64,000 nucleotides of DNA from Cryptomeria japonica. Lineage: Eukaryota; Streptophyta; Pinopsida; Cupressales; Cupressaceae. The notes under the pieces are model-generated. The model did not search any database. It saw only the letters and a list, made by a program, of their open reading frames with translations, and was not told where the DNA came from. The stretch spans positions 139,790,849 through 139,854,848 of the forward strand of contig NC_081410.1 of assembly GCF_030272615.1 (NCBI RefSeq), written 5' to 3'. The position numbers were made by a program, and so were the translations under genes. Of the stretch, positions 22,427 to 34,628 are shown piece by piece. Every line of letters begins with the position of its first letter. Within the stretch, counting starts at the first letter, position 1.

Positions 22427-24656
22427 TGTTAGACACAATGCACCACTGAGAGGAGGAGGGGGTGAATCAGTGCTTCTCAAACCTTTTCTTTTGTGGGTGA
22501 CACCAGTTTGTAAATCAAGCACAAGGAAGACTTACCAGTTAGTACTGAAACTAACTCATCTACACACACACATACAAGAAGACATCACAGAACACTAGTA
22601 TGTACGAGGAAAACCCAATGTGGGAAAAACCTCAGTGAGCAATGTTGTTGGAGTCTACTGCTCCAATCCAACCTCATAGTAAAACATAGTTACATAGTTT
22701 AGGGCACCAACCCAAGGAGCTACAACCCCTGACAGATTTATGGGCTACAACCCTTGCAATGAGTTACAACTTAGTGTTCACAATGCAAACTACAACTACA
22801 TAAATTATTATCATGTTACAAGTGAATCTTGCAACCTTATCAAATATCTTACTCTGTTGGTGAAGTATTTCTCTTTTCTACCGACTCACTCTTCTTCCTA
22901 CTCTACACCTGCTGCTACTCTGCTAGATTTGCACCTCACTCTCTACACATCACTAATTTCACACTTTGCTGGTGTAGTTACTACTAGTTCTTCTCTACAA
23001 CTGGTTGAAAGCTTCAACCAGGTTCACTCTCCCTCTCTTACTCATTGAGCACTTGGCTAATCTTGTCTTTTCTTGCAGAAGTCTACAACTTCACAAAAAT
23101 ACAATATTCTCTCTATTCAGTAGCAACAAACAATCTCTTAGGCCATTTTACTTATAGCCCAGATTTTCTGCCAAACACCAATTCAAAACTTAGGTGGTTA
23201 GGGTTTCTTCACCATCCTTGAGGCAAACCAAATCCAATCAGATCTTGCATGATCTGATCTTGCTAACATCTGAATGCATATCTCAGCCATAGTCTCATCT
23301 CCTCGATCATGCCCTTCAATCATAGCAATTTTTTTTTACCTTCACAGCAAATCCTTCGGTTAGTCACAAGAGATCTGTTAGGTTGTTTCCTTCATCACCT
23401 CGATCTTCTTAATCTCTTAGCTAGCTCGTAGTTGTCTTTCAAACCTTGAGCCCCAAACCCTTGCAATCCTTCTGCAACACGTCCTGTGATTTGAGGGGTC
23501 TTTCATTAAAGCTGACCAACCCCTGCAACAACCCCATTGTTGTACCTTTTATCTTTATCCAACTGCGGGTTTTCCATGTTGACTCCATGTCAAATATCTT
23601 CTAGCTTGGCAATTCAATTTCATCCAAGTAGGATCACCAACCAACCACTTTACCAGTTCCTTACATTGGCCAATCTGCTAACCCTTTCGGTCTCATCCAT
23701 TCTACTAGTTACTTTGTCATATCCGCTCTCATCTTGAGCTATCGATGGAACTCTCAAACTAGTTTCCAGACAGGTAAGTCCTAAGTATGCTCATTCCCAT
23801 AATGGGGAGGTCTTCTATAACCGCACCTTTGTTATACAATCAGTAGACTTACATACCGATTACCACTCTGATGAAACCATGTCATCATTCTTTCCAAGGC
23901 TCCATCTTCTTTCAGTCAGTTTAGATTCCTCTGTTTGCATCTACTCATCCTTGTCTTTTCCTTGATTAGCTTTGACCATATCACAACTGGTTTGTCAAGA
24001 TGACAAACTCTTCACACTTCCTTTGTACTGGCATCTCAAAGATGCCTTCTCTTTTGGTCTAGTGCATAACCTTGATCTCATGCACTTAGGGCATTCCTTT
24101 AATTCACTGGTAGATTCAGTGTGATCCTTCAAGTGCTTGCCTTTTACCTCTTCACTCTTATCTCTTCAAACTATGATGCACTCAATGCATAATAGGAGAT
24201 AAGATCCACTTACTTGGTGAAGTACCATCTGCTTTCTTCCATATGCTCATGTGACTTCCATGTTTATACAACATCTCTCCAAACAGGCATATGTGATCTA
24301 TAGTGAGCACATTCATTGTCATTCATTGCTTCTCATGATGAATGCATCTTCATCTGGTGGGAGTCCTACTATTCTACAACCTCACATCATACTGGTTCAT
24401 GCTACTCTTCCAGTATTGATGTGATTCAAGTAACATTCTGTCTCTTCATCACAAACAACCACTCAAACACCTTGCCCATTTGTCAATACAACACTTGCCA
24501 GTTGACATACTTTCCTTACCTTACCGGTGTTTTGCAACACAAGGTGATGTCCAAGATATGACATCCCATATTCCTTCATAGCAGTGTTGCACACACATCT
24601 CTTCTATCAGTAATCATCCCATATTGGTTGACATCAATGACAACACAATGCCAACA
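22427..24656 (-). repeat. 5' LTR of copia element A
   Basis: About 2.23 kb. On the minus strand it begins TGTTGGCATTGTGTTGTC (24656) and ends TGTGTCTAACA (22427), directly before the primer site. The U5 signature GATTCACCCCCTCC lies about 40 bases before its end. Related to the LTR at 1-2238. It has inserted into a gypsy-like gag that resumes at 24657, so TTACC at 24657-24661 should be one copy of its target duplication; the other copy could not be located. Confidence 0.8.
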
Positions 24657-24986
24657 TTACCCATATTGGTCGAAAGGTTTATCTTTTGATTCAAAAGAAA
24701 ACATCTCCTTACAGAGGGGATTGTTGTAGACAACCATGCTACTATATTTAGTGGAGGAGTTGATAGGAATGTACCCATGAGAGGAATCATTCAAATTATC
24801 TTTCTCATCACCATGAAATGGCATAGTAACAAGGTCGATTAGTTTTTGGCAAAATGTGGGTTTAGAAAGCTTAGGGTTCAAAAATTTATCTAGAGCTTCA
24901 TCTAATTAATCCTTACTAAACTCATAATCAACATAGTTGCATACATCATCAAAAGTATGAACATCTTGCAAATAAAAATATGACAT
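24657..24986 (-). pseudogene. Gag-like 5' fragment, left unit of gypsy-like array
   Basis: Minus-strand reading from ATG 24986 gives the head domain of the family (LQDVHTFDD, LDEALDKFLNPKL, KPTFCQKLID) with an in-frame stop just before the ALDKF part. The rest (YIPINSSTKYSSMVVYNNPL) matches 37640-37760. It ends abruptly at the copia A insertion. Confidence 0.75.
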
Positions 24987-25183
24987 TTTGAAATAGAAAT
25001 TGAATGAAATTTAAACACACAATGCAAGCAAATAGAGGAAATCTTTTTTTTTCTTTTTCTTGAATTTTTCACTCTATTGTTTTTGGAATTTTATGTTTAT
25101 AAAGAAAATGCAAGATACTAAATCTATATCTAACAATTAAATGAAATGAAAATAAGATTAGATTCATGTCGGGTTCACCAAAA

Positions 25184-25697
25184 TGTATAGGGGAAAAAGT
25201 GAGACTAAGCAAACAAGTCCTAATCCCACTCTCAAGTACACACTATGGAATACAAAAGGGAGGTAACACACTTTGGCTACTTCTTGTGAGGAAGAGAGAG
25301 CCAAGGATTACCTCTTAGGGTTTCTATTCCTTTGCTGTAAATCAAGAGTAGAAGTGATGCAAAGGGCAGATTTGAATGAAAGTATACACAAGCAACCCTA
25401 ATCTAAAAATACAGAACTAAAACTAATTTATGTGCACTTTAAAAGTATAGATTAAGAAGTGAGTTTAGAGGTGCACCTATGCCAAAAATCATAGCCAGAA
25501 TGTCCGGGACAGGGGTGCCACACCCCTATCCTAATTCTACAAACACAAAGCTAAAACTGACAAGTTGGAATCTAATGGTTTTGAATTGTTCTTCTTCCAA
25601 AATCCACCTGAAACTAGGAAGACCAAGGCACCATGCCCCTGTCCCAGTGATTTCTGCTCAAGTTTGATCCTCAGGACTATGTCTGTATGCTTTGCCA
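25184..25697 (-). repeat. Middle gypsy-like LTR, left part
   Basis: Begins TGTATAGGGG after the primer-like TTTTGGTGAACCCGAC (minus strand) and matches 38151-38700. It contains the palindromic AGGGGTGCCACACCCCT at about 25508-25524. Interrupted by element B at 25698. Confidence 0.8.
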
Positions 25698-26838
25698 TGT
25701 TGGCATTTTTTATGTTTATGTTGTGACTATCATTGATGGACACACACTTGTATTGAGATCCCCTTTATATGTATGAGCTAGAGCTCAACCGGTATTTGTT
25801 CCAACCGGTATGTTGTATTCTAGTCTTTAGACTAATGATTTTGCAGAATGTGTTTCCCGGTCTGAAGCAGCATGACGACCCCAAGCGGTTCGTAGATCTC
25901 AACCGGTAAAAGGGAGCAAAGCAACACAACACATTCTTACCAGTCTTATTTTTGTCAAACTAGCAATCGGTATTTTGTATGAACTGGTAATACTCTATGA
26001 TGAGTTACCAACCCACCAATCGATTGATGGTGCCAACACATTGATAGTGCTTTTTGTGTCATGTTACTGAGTATGTCTAGATTCATTGAACCTAGGAAAT
26101 TGTAATGTAATCCTATTAGACTAACATGAAATCAGATTCCTTTAAAAGGACATCATGTCTAGGGTTTTGAGTTGTTGAAACTATTGCTGAAAGGGTTTAT
26201 GTTGTGGCTAGGGTTTAAGGTGATCGTTGAGTTGTTGTAGGAGTGATCTTATCTGAGAAGATCGAGTTGTAAACAAAAAGAGATAGAGAAGATTGAAGTA
26301 ATGCTAGAGTGCATTAGCAGTGAACTATACTAGATCTAATCAAGTAGTTTGTGCTATAAGATAGATCAAACACTTATTGATTACTCACATATTTGACAAG
26401 TCTGTAGCCCTTAACCGGGTAGGCCTCAAAGCCTTTGTAAAATCGTCTAACAAGGTTGTTCACTTCTGTGAATCTGAAATCCTCTAACAAGGTAGTCTTT
26501 AATCAGACTTATCTCCTAACAGAGATTGAGATTCTTAACAGGATCTGTTCTGGTGAAGAACATTGTAAGACCTTAACCAGTCTGGTTTCTATTCTACAGA
26601 TAGTGACTTGTGAGTTCCATCTCACCGTGGTTTTTCCCAGTTGGATTTCCATGTCAAATATCTTGTGTTATGGTTGTATTCCTTTTGTGGGTGAATGCTT
26701 TATTCACATTTTGGTTTGCATGTGTGATAACCGGTCTGTCTATTATACTGTTTTACCAGTTTATCTTCAGACTGTGTAAGTGTTTAAGTACAAATATTTT
26801 TGGCATACTAATTCAGCCCCCCTTCTTAGTATTCATCA
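25698..26838 (+). repeat. 5' LTR of element B
   Basis: TGTTGGCATTTT...AGTATTCATCA, 1141 bp, matched throughout by 32341-33482. It carries the U5 hairpin motif at 26627-26651 and a C-rich TTCAGCCCCCCTT word near its end. Confidence 0.93.
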
Positions 26839-26840
26839 AT

Positions 26841-26853
26841 TGGTATTAGAGCC
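26841..26853 (+). other. Primer-binding site of element B
   Basis: TGGTATTAGAGCC, two bases after the LTR; one change (C to T) from the copia initiator-Met site. Confidence 0.88.
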
Positions 26854-26888
26854 TACCTTTCTATAAGTTTAACCTCTTGGAAAGAGAT

Positions 26889-28104
26889 ATGGGGGAATAC
26901 ACTTTGAGGGAACTTACTCAATGGCTCACTAAGTCTGAGCAAGCCTATGATGATCTTATGGTCAAATACAAGGCATCTCAAGAAAAAAGGAGAGAACATG
27001 CAGAAAAGCTGATGGAGCTATCTGAAAGTATTTCTAAAGATGAAGCTAATATGGAAGCCATGATTGCAGAAGTGAATAAGCTGAATGATTCAAACTCCAA
27101 TCTAAGAAAGGAGTTGGAAGGACTAACTATCCGGTTTAGTCAAGAGCTTGAGAACCATAGGAAAGTTGAAGATCGGATAAAGGATAGAGATCATGAGATC
27201 TCCAAGTTGAAACAAGAGATTAGTGCACTGACTACTCACCTTCATGAGAGCAGGATGGAAAAGGAAGGCATGCAAGGTGAACTGAACATAGCTGTCTCTG
27301 AAAATGCAAGTCTAATGGAGACAAATATTACTATTTCCAAAGAACTCTCTGAGTCAAAGGAAATACTTGCTAAGTTTGGCAAAAGTATTGTCAAGCTAGA
27401 GCAAAAGCTTGAGTCATCTAGACCGGAAAAGAATACCAATGGTCTTGGTTTCTCTGGACATGAGGAAGGAGAATCCTCAAGAACAAATGTTGAAGCATCA
27501 AAGAAGCAACCGACACTCAAAGGAAAAGGTAAGCAAAAATTGAAACCTGTTTGCTTTAACTGTATTAAAGAAGGACACACTACCAATGTATGTAGGAGCA
27601 AAGCCTAAAATAATTTTTCATATTTTATCAACAATGTACCTAGATCCAATAAGTTCAATGGTCATTGTTATGCATGCAACAAGTTTGGGCATAGAGCACC
27701 TACATAGAGCATCTGAATGCAAGTCTGTCATGAACAATACTAGAAGATATCCTCAGAGGACCCAAGGAGCTGGTCCGAAATCTTTTGTAAATCGAAACCC
27801 TAACCGATTCGATGCCTACAATTATCAATCAAGCAACAATGGTTACCAACCGGCAACTAGATGGAGAGAAAATTATTGGATTTGTCATGGACATGGACAC
27901 ACTATGGCTACATGCAGAAGGAAGAATGGAAATATGAACAATGGACCTTGGAGAGCACCTGGATTGGTTTGCTATCACTGCAACAAACTGAGTCACATTG
28001 CAAGATTCTGCAGAAGCAAAAAGAGTATATCTGATGATATACCAGTCACTCAAAAAGGAGAAGTTGATGTTGAAAAAGTTCAAGCAGACATGAACAAAAC
28101 CTAG
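26889..28104 (+). pseudogene. Element B ORF1: coiled-coil, zinc-knuckle gag-like protein
   Basis: Likely role is RNA binding and particle assembly, as in gag. Start chosen at ATG 26889 (MGEYTLREL). Residues about 10-185 are heptad-patterned and charged, probably a long coiled coil. A CCHC knuckle CFNCIKEGHTTNVC lies near the stop at 27606. Beyond it, in shifted frames, three more knuckles are seen: a broken CYACNKFGHRAPT, YWICHGHGHTMATC with its first Cys changed to Tyr, and an intact CYHCNKLSHIARFC (about 27970-28015). The copia UBN2 head is missing, unlike D. The stop at 27606 and a frameshift in knuckle 2 suggest decay. Element C has the same plan. Confidence 0.75.
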
Positions 28105-28359
28105 AGGAAGAAACTAACAATGTTGGAAGAGGAACCAGTTTCTGCACCTAGTGTGGAAATATCAGAACCGATAAACTAAGCTCCAAAGAGGCTTAGGGGG
28201 AGCAAATGGAAAAATAATTGTGAACCCTTGGTTACACCGGTAAAAGACCTTAACCGATATGTGATACCTATCACTCGGCAGAAGACTAGAAATGGTAAAA
28301 GAGGCAAATTAGGGTTTTTGCCCTAATTGAGGAGCATTAATGGTGGTAGGTGAGAGACA

Positions 28360-28370
28360 TGTATAAAAGC
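28360..28370 (+). promoter_or_regulatory. TATA-like box upstream of element B ORF2
   Basis: TGTATAAAAGC lies between ORF1 and ORF2, about 260 bases before the ORF2 ATG. Element C has CTATAAAT at the equivalent place (41105). Sequence and position suggest an internal promoter; inference only. Confidence 0.4.
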
Positions 28371-28626
28371 ATATTTCAAATCATTTCTCACTATCTGTTT
28401 TCGAAGAAAAGAAAATTTTTCAAGTGCAGAGTGAAGAAATGGTGATTTGAGCTAAGATTTCAAGAAAGTGATAAATCTTGAAGGAGATTCAAATCCAGTT
28501 TGCAAGCAGTCGTGGAGAACACAAAACAGTGATTTGGCAACCGACAGAGAGTGGAGTGAAGCAGAATCAGGAAGCCCTAAATTCACATTGTAAAGGTATT
28601 TTTCATGTTCTTGAAAATACTCAATA

Positions 28627-31600
28627 ATGGCTTCCACATCTCATACCAATTCTAGTACATCCATTGAGTTGGAAAGTTTTATTCAGAGGAAGTCCAAATA
28701 TAATGCCTTATCACAAGTTCTAACTGGAATCATAGTCAAAGAAGGAATTTCTGATTATATTGATTGCAAAATAGAAGACCTAGGGTCTTTAGCTATACAC
28801 ACTCAATTAGGTTTATTTTGCGGCAAGGACAAAAGGATCAAACCGGAGTTTAGTATCTTAGAGAAGAAGAAAATCCATAATGCAGTATACTTTCTAGAAG
28901 ATTTTATGAAGGATCACATTAGGATCATTTTGAGCAGAGTCCATAGTGACAAGATGTATCTGGAGAGGACACATGATATCACGCCTCAGGCAATTCATGC
29001 AGTCACCAGTTTTTGCAACATAAGGGAAGTGCCAGCCCTAAGAACGGTAAGAAAAATCGAAATGGCCAAGCTCACCGGTTCAACAAGTGACTCATGAGGT
29101 ATGACAGTTAATCCTATCAAGGATGATCTAGTGAAATACGCCTGCATGGTGATAGGCTACAAAATGTTTTTAGCTAGCAGGATTAATTCTGTATCTGCTG
29201 CAGCGGTAAATGCCGCTTATTGGATGATTAAAGAGGATGCATCTTTTGACTTATACACCGGTATGTAGAGGCAACTCCTGTTGAATCTAAAGGTGATCAA
29301 ATAGGACAATGCACTGAGGTTTAAGTTTGGGCAACTATTGATAGGGTTGTTCTTCTACTTCCAAGGCTACTTTCCTAGAGTAGGAGATGTCCAGTGGTCT
29401 CCTGACCAACTAGTAACCAAGAAGATTAAGGAAAGCATACAAGCCATTGGAACTAGTTACCCTAAAGTACTGAACAAATATTTTGATGAGTTCAGAAGAA
29501 AGATGAGTCAAAGGGTAAGGATATTAGGTGATATAGTTAAGAAATATGAAGATGACATCTGTTTCACCATTCAGGTGGACAAATGTTTAATGGAGGCTAT
29601 TGAGCCTAGAATGGAGGAAGTAGAGCCAATGGGCTATGAAGTTATGTATGATATGCTGGAAGGGTATGCCTCAACCCTTATTGCCTCACCTCTTGATCCA
29701 AAGGCTAAAAGGACCGGAACCTACTTGGAGAGGATTGCACCAACTGAAGAACCATCGGTTAAGAAAGGAAAAGAACTGGCAACAAAGAAAGCCAAAGCAG
29801 TGCCTACAACATCAACACTGGCTACCACTGCAACTCTAAGAGTGACCAAGTGGTCACCTGCAAAGAAGAAACCAGAGGTAACACTAGCAAAAGTCTTTGA
29901 AAGAAAAAGAAAGACGAAGACAAATGAACCAGACTCTGAAGAAACTGAGTCTGATGAAAAGCCAAAGAAGGCCATACAGACAAAGAAAATGAAGAAGAAT
30001 GAACCAGCAGCATCCGCATTGGTAAATATTGACATCTCCTCATACAAACCTTTGACACATTTTCAAAGGATAGTTAAGAATATTAGGAGAAAATTAATTC
30101 ATGATTTAATAGATTATTATGATGATTTTAGTGATGAGGAAAAGGAAGAAGTATTACAGGAAATCATCATTTATTTGTGTAAAAATGACTGGTCGCCATC
30201 AGAGATTAAATCTCAGACACCAAATTCTTTATTTAAAGTATTAGATAATAAATGGTGCATTGCCATTGAAAAGGAACAAGAGATTAGGGAGAAAGTCTTT
30301 GCACAATACTTTCTTGACCTCTCAAATTCAGAATTGTTTGATGTGTTAGACCAAAATAAAGGTCTCTTCTTCACAAGGAGAAGAAGACTCTGGTTGTTGG
30401 AGGGGAGAATTGATGATGTTGAAAAAGATACTCATCAGCACATGGATTATGCTATCAACTCTCACAAAGCAAAAATGGCTAACCTCCAAGCGGAAAAAGG
30501 AACGGCTATATCCAAACCGGATGAAGTTTTTGATGAGGAAGGAAACTTGGTTGAAGAACCAATCGACTCTATCGATGTCGATGCCTTGGATGTAGAAGAT
30601 GTCACTCAGGACATACCTTTTGAGGAAATAGAATAGGGGCAACAAGCCGAACAGGGTGGTGAGCAGGTTAAGGACACATAGGAAGCAGCTCAAGAACAGG
30701 AAGAGAAGAAGAAGAGGAATGAAGATGAGAAAAAGAGAAAAGAGGAAGAGAATAGAAAAGAGGAAGAGGAGAAATGAAAAGATGAAGAGAAAAAGAAGCA
30801 AGAAGAGGAAAGGAAGAAGAAAGAAGAAGAGGATAAGGAAAAGAAGAGGAAGAAAGAAGAGGAAGAAAAGAAGAAGAAGGAAGAGGAAGAGAAGAAGAAG
30901 AAGGAAGAGGAAGAGAAGAAAAAGATGGAAGAAGAAGAAAAGAAGAAGAAGGAAGAAAAAGAGAAAGAAGAGGAAAAGAGGAAAGAAGAAGTTAGGAAAA
31001 AGAAAGAAGAGCAAGACAAGGAACAAAAGAAAGAAGCAAAGAAAAGGAAGAAGGCAGAAGTAGACAAGGTAGTGAAAGCAATGGAGAGCACTCAGATGGA
31101 GTCTCCAAAGGCAACCAGGAGTCAAGCCAAACCGGTTGATATCTCTAGTCCTATCAATCTCCAATCTATAAGTGAGTCGGAGCTTATGCAAAGCATCAAG
31201 GTTTCTCAAGAGAGCCTTGAGCTCATTCACAGGAAAAAGGAACAGGACATAATTCAAGTGACTGTAGACACCCTTACTGGTTTAATCCCCGGTACCAATC
31301 TTCCTGATACTGAATCATCACTAGCACAGCTCAAACTACTATGTACTGTAGTGGATGATCAGGTGCAGAGCCTGGAAGAAGCAACTAAGGCAAATGTCAA
31401 GAAAGAGCACCAAAAGGCTCTTAACATTGCTCTGGTGAAAAAGATGAATGAGCTTCAATCTGAACTGCTGAAAGACCAAAAGGACATAAGGAATGCCTTG
31501 GATGAGGGAAACTTGCTACTAAGCAAAATCTGTCAACCTCATCTATTCTGCGATGATGTGCTGGCCAAGAAGCAAAATCTTCAAACGGAATTACAATCCT

Positions 31601-31962
31601 ACTTGGGCACATTCAAGACACCTTATGATTCCTTTGCAACATATGGGCAAACTGTTCACTGGTTCCAGATCGAGTCAGCCAAAATGGAGCAAGAGATCAA
31701 TACACGATCTAAAGATTTGTAGGAGCTACAACTAGTTTTACTTCCACATCTACAAATTCTTCAGAAGTGTTATCTGAACCTGGATGCCTTAACAATTACA
31801 CAGGAGCTGAGCATAGTTGATGCCATGGAGGAACATGTATACCAGATGCAAACAGAAAAAGAAGTGGCCACCTCCTTACTTGAGTCCTGGTCTCTATCCA
31901 TGAAACAATTTTTGCAGGACTATAAATCGGTTTTTGACAAATATTATTCATTGTTGTCATAA
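28627..31962 (+). pseudogene. Element B ORF2: large unknown protein in place of pol
   Basis: Unknown function. Starts ATGGCTTCCACATCT (MASTS) and runs about 1,110 codons to TAA at 31960, with about nine in-frame stops or shifts. Part 1 (28627-29700) is the conserved core: IRIILSRVH, MVIGYK, RINSVS, then DDICFTI and MGYEVMYDMLEGYAS. Part 2 (29700-30050) is basic and Ser/Thr/Lys rich (KRKTKTNEPDSEE), possibly nuclear-targeting. Part 3 (30050-30640) is mixed and acidic at its end. Part 4 (30690-31065) is an almost pure Lys/Glu tract. Part 5 (31080-31962) looks coiled-coil and ends YYSLLS. A damaged copy is at 57424-59901; C and F carry relatives. No catalytic motif was recognised. Confidence 0.7.
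30690..31065 (+). repeat. Purine tract encoding a Lys/Glu-rich region
   Basis: About 375 bases that are almost all A or G on the plus strand, built from GAAGAAGAAGAG-like words. In the ORF2 frame this gives alternating K and E, probably a long charged helix. The opposite strand is open too (Phe/Leu/Ser runs), which is an artefact of composition. Confidence 0.9.
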
Positions 31963-32328
31963 ACTTTTTATTTATATCAAATGGAAACAAGGTTGTTTAG
32001 CGGTACTTTGTCATTGTTGGCAAAGGGGGAGAAGCATCTATTTTTGGTTTTAAAATTTTGATCTTCTGATACAGGGGGAGAAGTACTCTATCTATTTTGA
32101 AGACAAATAGGGAGAAGCATCTGTTTTCAAAATTCTAATATATGTTTTGATATATGCTATATGCTGTGATGTCTCAATGATTATGCTCTATATGCAAAAT
32201 TGCTATACATCGTGTTGATTAAGGGATAGTGTATATGCTTAGGGGGAGCAATTTTGTTAATGGCAAGTTTTTGTTGTAAAACACTTAGATGTCAAAATTT
32301 TATTTTCCTAAGTGTTGCCATCAATGCC

Positions 32329-32340
32329 AAAGGGGGAGAT
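32329..32340 (+). other. Polypurine tract of element B
   Basis: AAAGGGGGAGAT directly before the 3' LTR start TGTTGG. The phrase GCCAAAGGGGGAG also occurs earlier (about 32020), a repetition also seen in C and D. Confidence 0.88.
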
Positions 32341-33482
32341 TGTTGGCATTTTTGATGTTTATGTTGTGATTATCATTGATGGACACACACTTGTATTGAG
32401 ATCCCCTTTATATGTATGAGCTAGAGCTCAACCGGTATTTGTTCCAACTGGTATGTTGTATTCTAGTCTTTAGACTAATGATTTTGCAGAATGTGTTTCC
32501 CAGTTTGAAGCAGCATGACGACCCCAAGTGGTTCGTAGATCTCAACTAGTACAAGGGAGCAAAGCAACACAACACATTCTTACCAGTCTTCATTTTTGTG
32601 AAACTGGCAATCGATATTTTGTATGAACCGGTAATACTCTGTGATGAGTTACCAACCCACCGATCGATTGATGGTGCCGACACACTGACAGTGCTTTTTG
32701 TGTTGTGTTACTGAGTATGTCTAGATTCATTGAACCTAGGAAATTGTAATGTAATCCTATTGGACTGACATGAAATCAGATTCCTTTAAAAGGACATCAT
32801 GTCTAGGGTTTTGAGCTGTTGAAACTGTTGCTGAAAGGGTTTATGTTGTGGCTAGGGTTTAAGGTGATCGTTGAGTTGTTGTAAGAGTGATCTTATCTGA
32901 GAAGATCGAGTTGTAAATAGAAAGAGATAGAGAAGACTGAAGTAATGCTGGAGTGCATTAACAATGAACTGTACTGGATCTAATCAAGCAGTTTGTGCTA
33001 TAAGATAGATCAAACACTTGTTGATTACTCACATCTTTGACAAGTTTATAGCCCTTAACTAGGTAGGCCTCCAATCCTTTGTAAAATCCTCTAACAAGGT
33101 GGTTCACTTCTATGAATCTGAAATCCTCTAACAAGGTAGTCTTTAATCAGACTTATCTCCTAACAGAGATTGAGATTCCTAACAGGATCTGTTCTGGTGA
33201 AGAACATTGTAAGACCTTAATCGGCCTGGTTTCTATTTTGTAGATAGTGACTTGTGAGTTCCATCTCATCGTGGTTTTTCCCAGTTGGGTTTCCACGTCA
33301 AATATCTTGTGTTATGGTTGTATTGTTTTTGTGGGTGAATGCTTTATTCGCATTTTGGTTTGCATGTGTGATAACTGGTCTGTCTGTTAGATTGTTTTAC
33401 CGGTTTATCTTCAGACTGTGTAAGTGTTTAAGTACAAAGATTTTTTGCATACTAATTCACCCCCCCCTCTTAGTATTCATCA
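32341..33482 (+). repeat. 3' LTR of element B
   Basis: 1142 bp, TGTTGGCATTTTTG...AGTATTCATCA, matching the 5' LTR with scattered substitutions, many of them transitions. U5 hairpin motif at 33271-33296. Confidence 0.93.
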
Positions 33483-34612
33483 TGTCGGACCTGAAATTTG
33501 TAGGAATGATCAAATCTTGTACTTGCACTTGTGATCGAAACTAGGGTTTTGGGTGGCTATATGGGTTTTTTCCTTAGTCAAACCCCTATTTTGGTGATTT
33601 CCACCTTAATAAATAGCCAATTTGTATACTAAATAGTGTGTGCAGGAATCTTGTGTGTTTGCAAGATCCTAAAATGATGAATGCAAACAATCTAGAGTAA
33701 CCCTACGCTTTAAAGAGTAAATGCTAAATGCTTCTAATTTACAAAGTAAAAGCTATAAATCAATGATGTTAAGTGATATAAAGCATAAATGTAAATCTGC
33801 AAATTTATGTAATGAAGCTCATACAAAGACATGAAAACAATATGAAATCATACCCAACCCAAGGGAGGGGTACAAGCCAATCTTCTGTTGGTGATGTCCT
33901 ATTGCTTTCCTACATCTTCAAAATCCCCCAATTGATGAAATAATGTTTAATTAATACTTGATAGATGATGTTGAATATTGTTGAAGACTCCAAAAGGCCT
34001 TCTCTTTTACTGTATAGAAGGCTCCTTGTGATTGCTAGAAAACTTAGCCATAAAACTTCTTCTTGCCTTCAAATGAAGAAAGAAGGCTCTTATGTATGAA
34101 ACCCTAGATCTTAATTTCGTCTCTAGGATAACCTAGTATTTCAATTTTCTGCCAATTTCTTGCGGTTAAGCATTATAATATCATAGAATTATGCTCTCAA
34201 AATTTTGGGAAAAATGTCGGGGACCGTTCATAGCTTATGCATGGTCCGACCAAGTTCCCACCAAATTTTCAAGGTCATTAGATATGATGATATTAGAGTG
34301 AATACCAAAGTTACAATTGATTTTGAGATGTTTTGACATGTGAAATCAGGCCTTAAAGGTCAAAATAAGACATAATTAGGGTTTATGATTTAATGATTTA
34401 TTGGAGGGATAAAATAAAAAAGGGCACACTTAGGGTAAAGGGCTCAAATTTATGATGTGGGGAGTGATGAAATGTGACTATATTTAATTAAATTAATTAA
34501 TTAAATTCTTAAAGGGAAATTACAATGCAATATGCAAACACACTAAGGCGGGTGCTAAACTAAGCATAGAACTGTACCACCCTAGAAAGGGTGTACAATT
34601 TATGATGCTAAA
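33483..34612 (-). repeat. Middle gypsy-like LTR, right part
   Basis: Continues the LTR interrupted at 25697; matches 38700-38863 and 45612-46556. It ends GATGCTAAA (TACA changed) directly before the polypurine tract. Confidence 0.8.
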
Positions 34613-34628
34613 TTTAGCCCCCACTTTA
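34613..34628 (-). other. Polypurine tract of gypsy-like array, right unit
   Basis: Minus strand TAAAGTGGGGGCTAAA, identical to 2449-2464, adjoining the LTR. Confidence 0.8.

Larger units (their letters stand above)
25698..33482 (+). mobile_element. Element B: complete pol-less copia-type retrotransposon
   Basis: A 7.8-kb plus-strand element with paired LTRs of 1141 and 1142 bp, primer site, ORF1, a large ORF2, and a polypurine tract (AAAGGGGGAGAT) abutting the 3' LTR. The flanking bases TGCCA and TGTCG are consistent with a 5-bp target duplication that has since acquired two transitions. No protease, integrase, RT or RNase H motif is present anywhere between the LTRs. It would need those enzymes from another element. 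Confidence 0.88.

Noticed and set aside
26877-26888. Start of element B ORF1 four codons earlier
   Set aside because: That codon is TTG; the first ATG in frame is at 26889.
30346-31257. A 303-codon minus-strand frame of Phe/Leu/Ser, resembling a membrane protein
   Set aside because: It is the complement of the purine-rich Lys/Glu tract of ORF2; the hydrophobic look comes from base composition. The same applies to plus-strand frames at 58261-58839.
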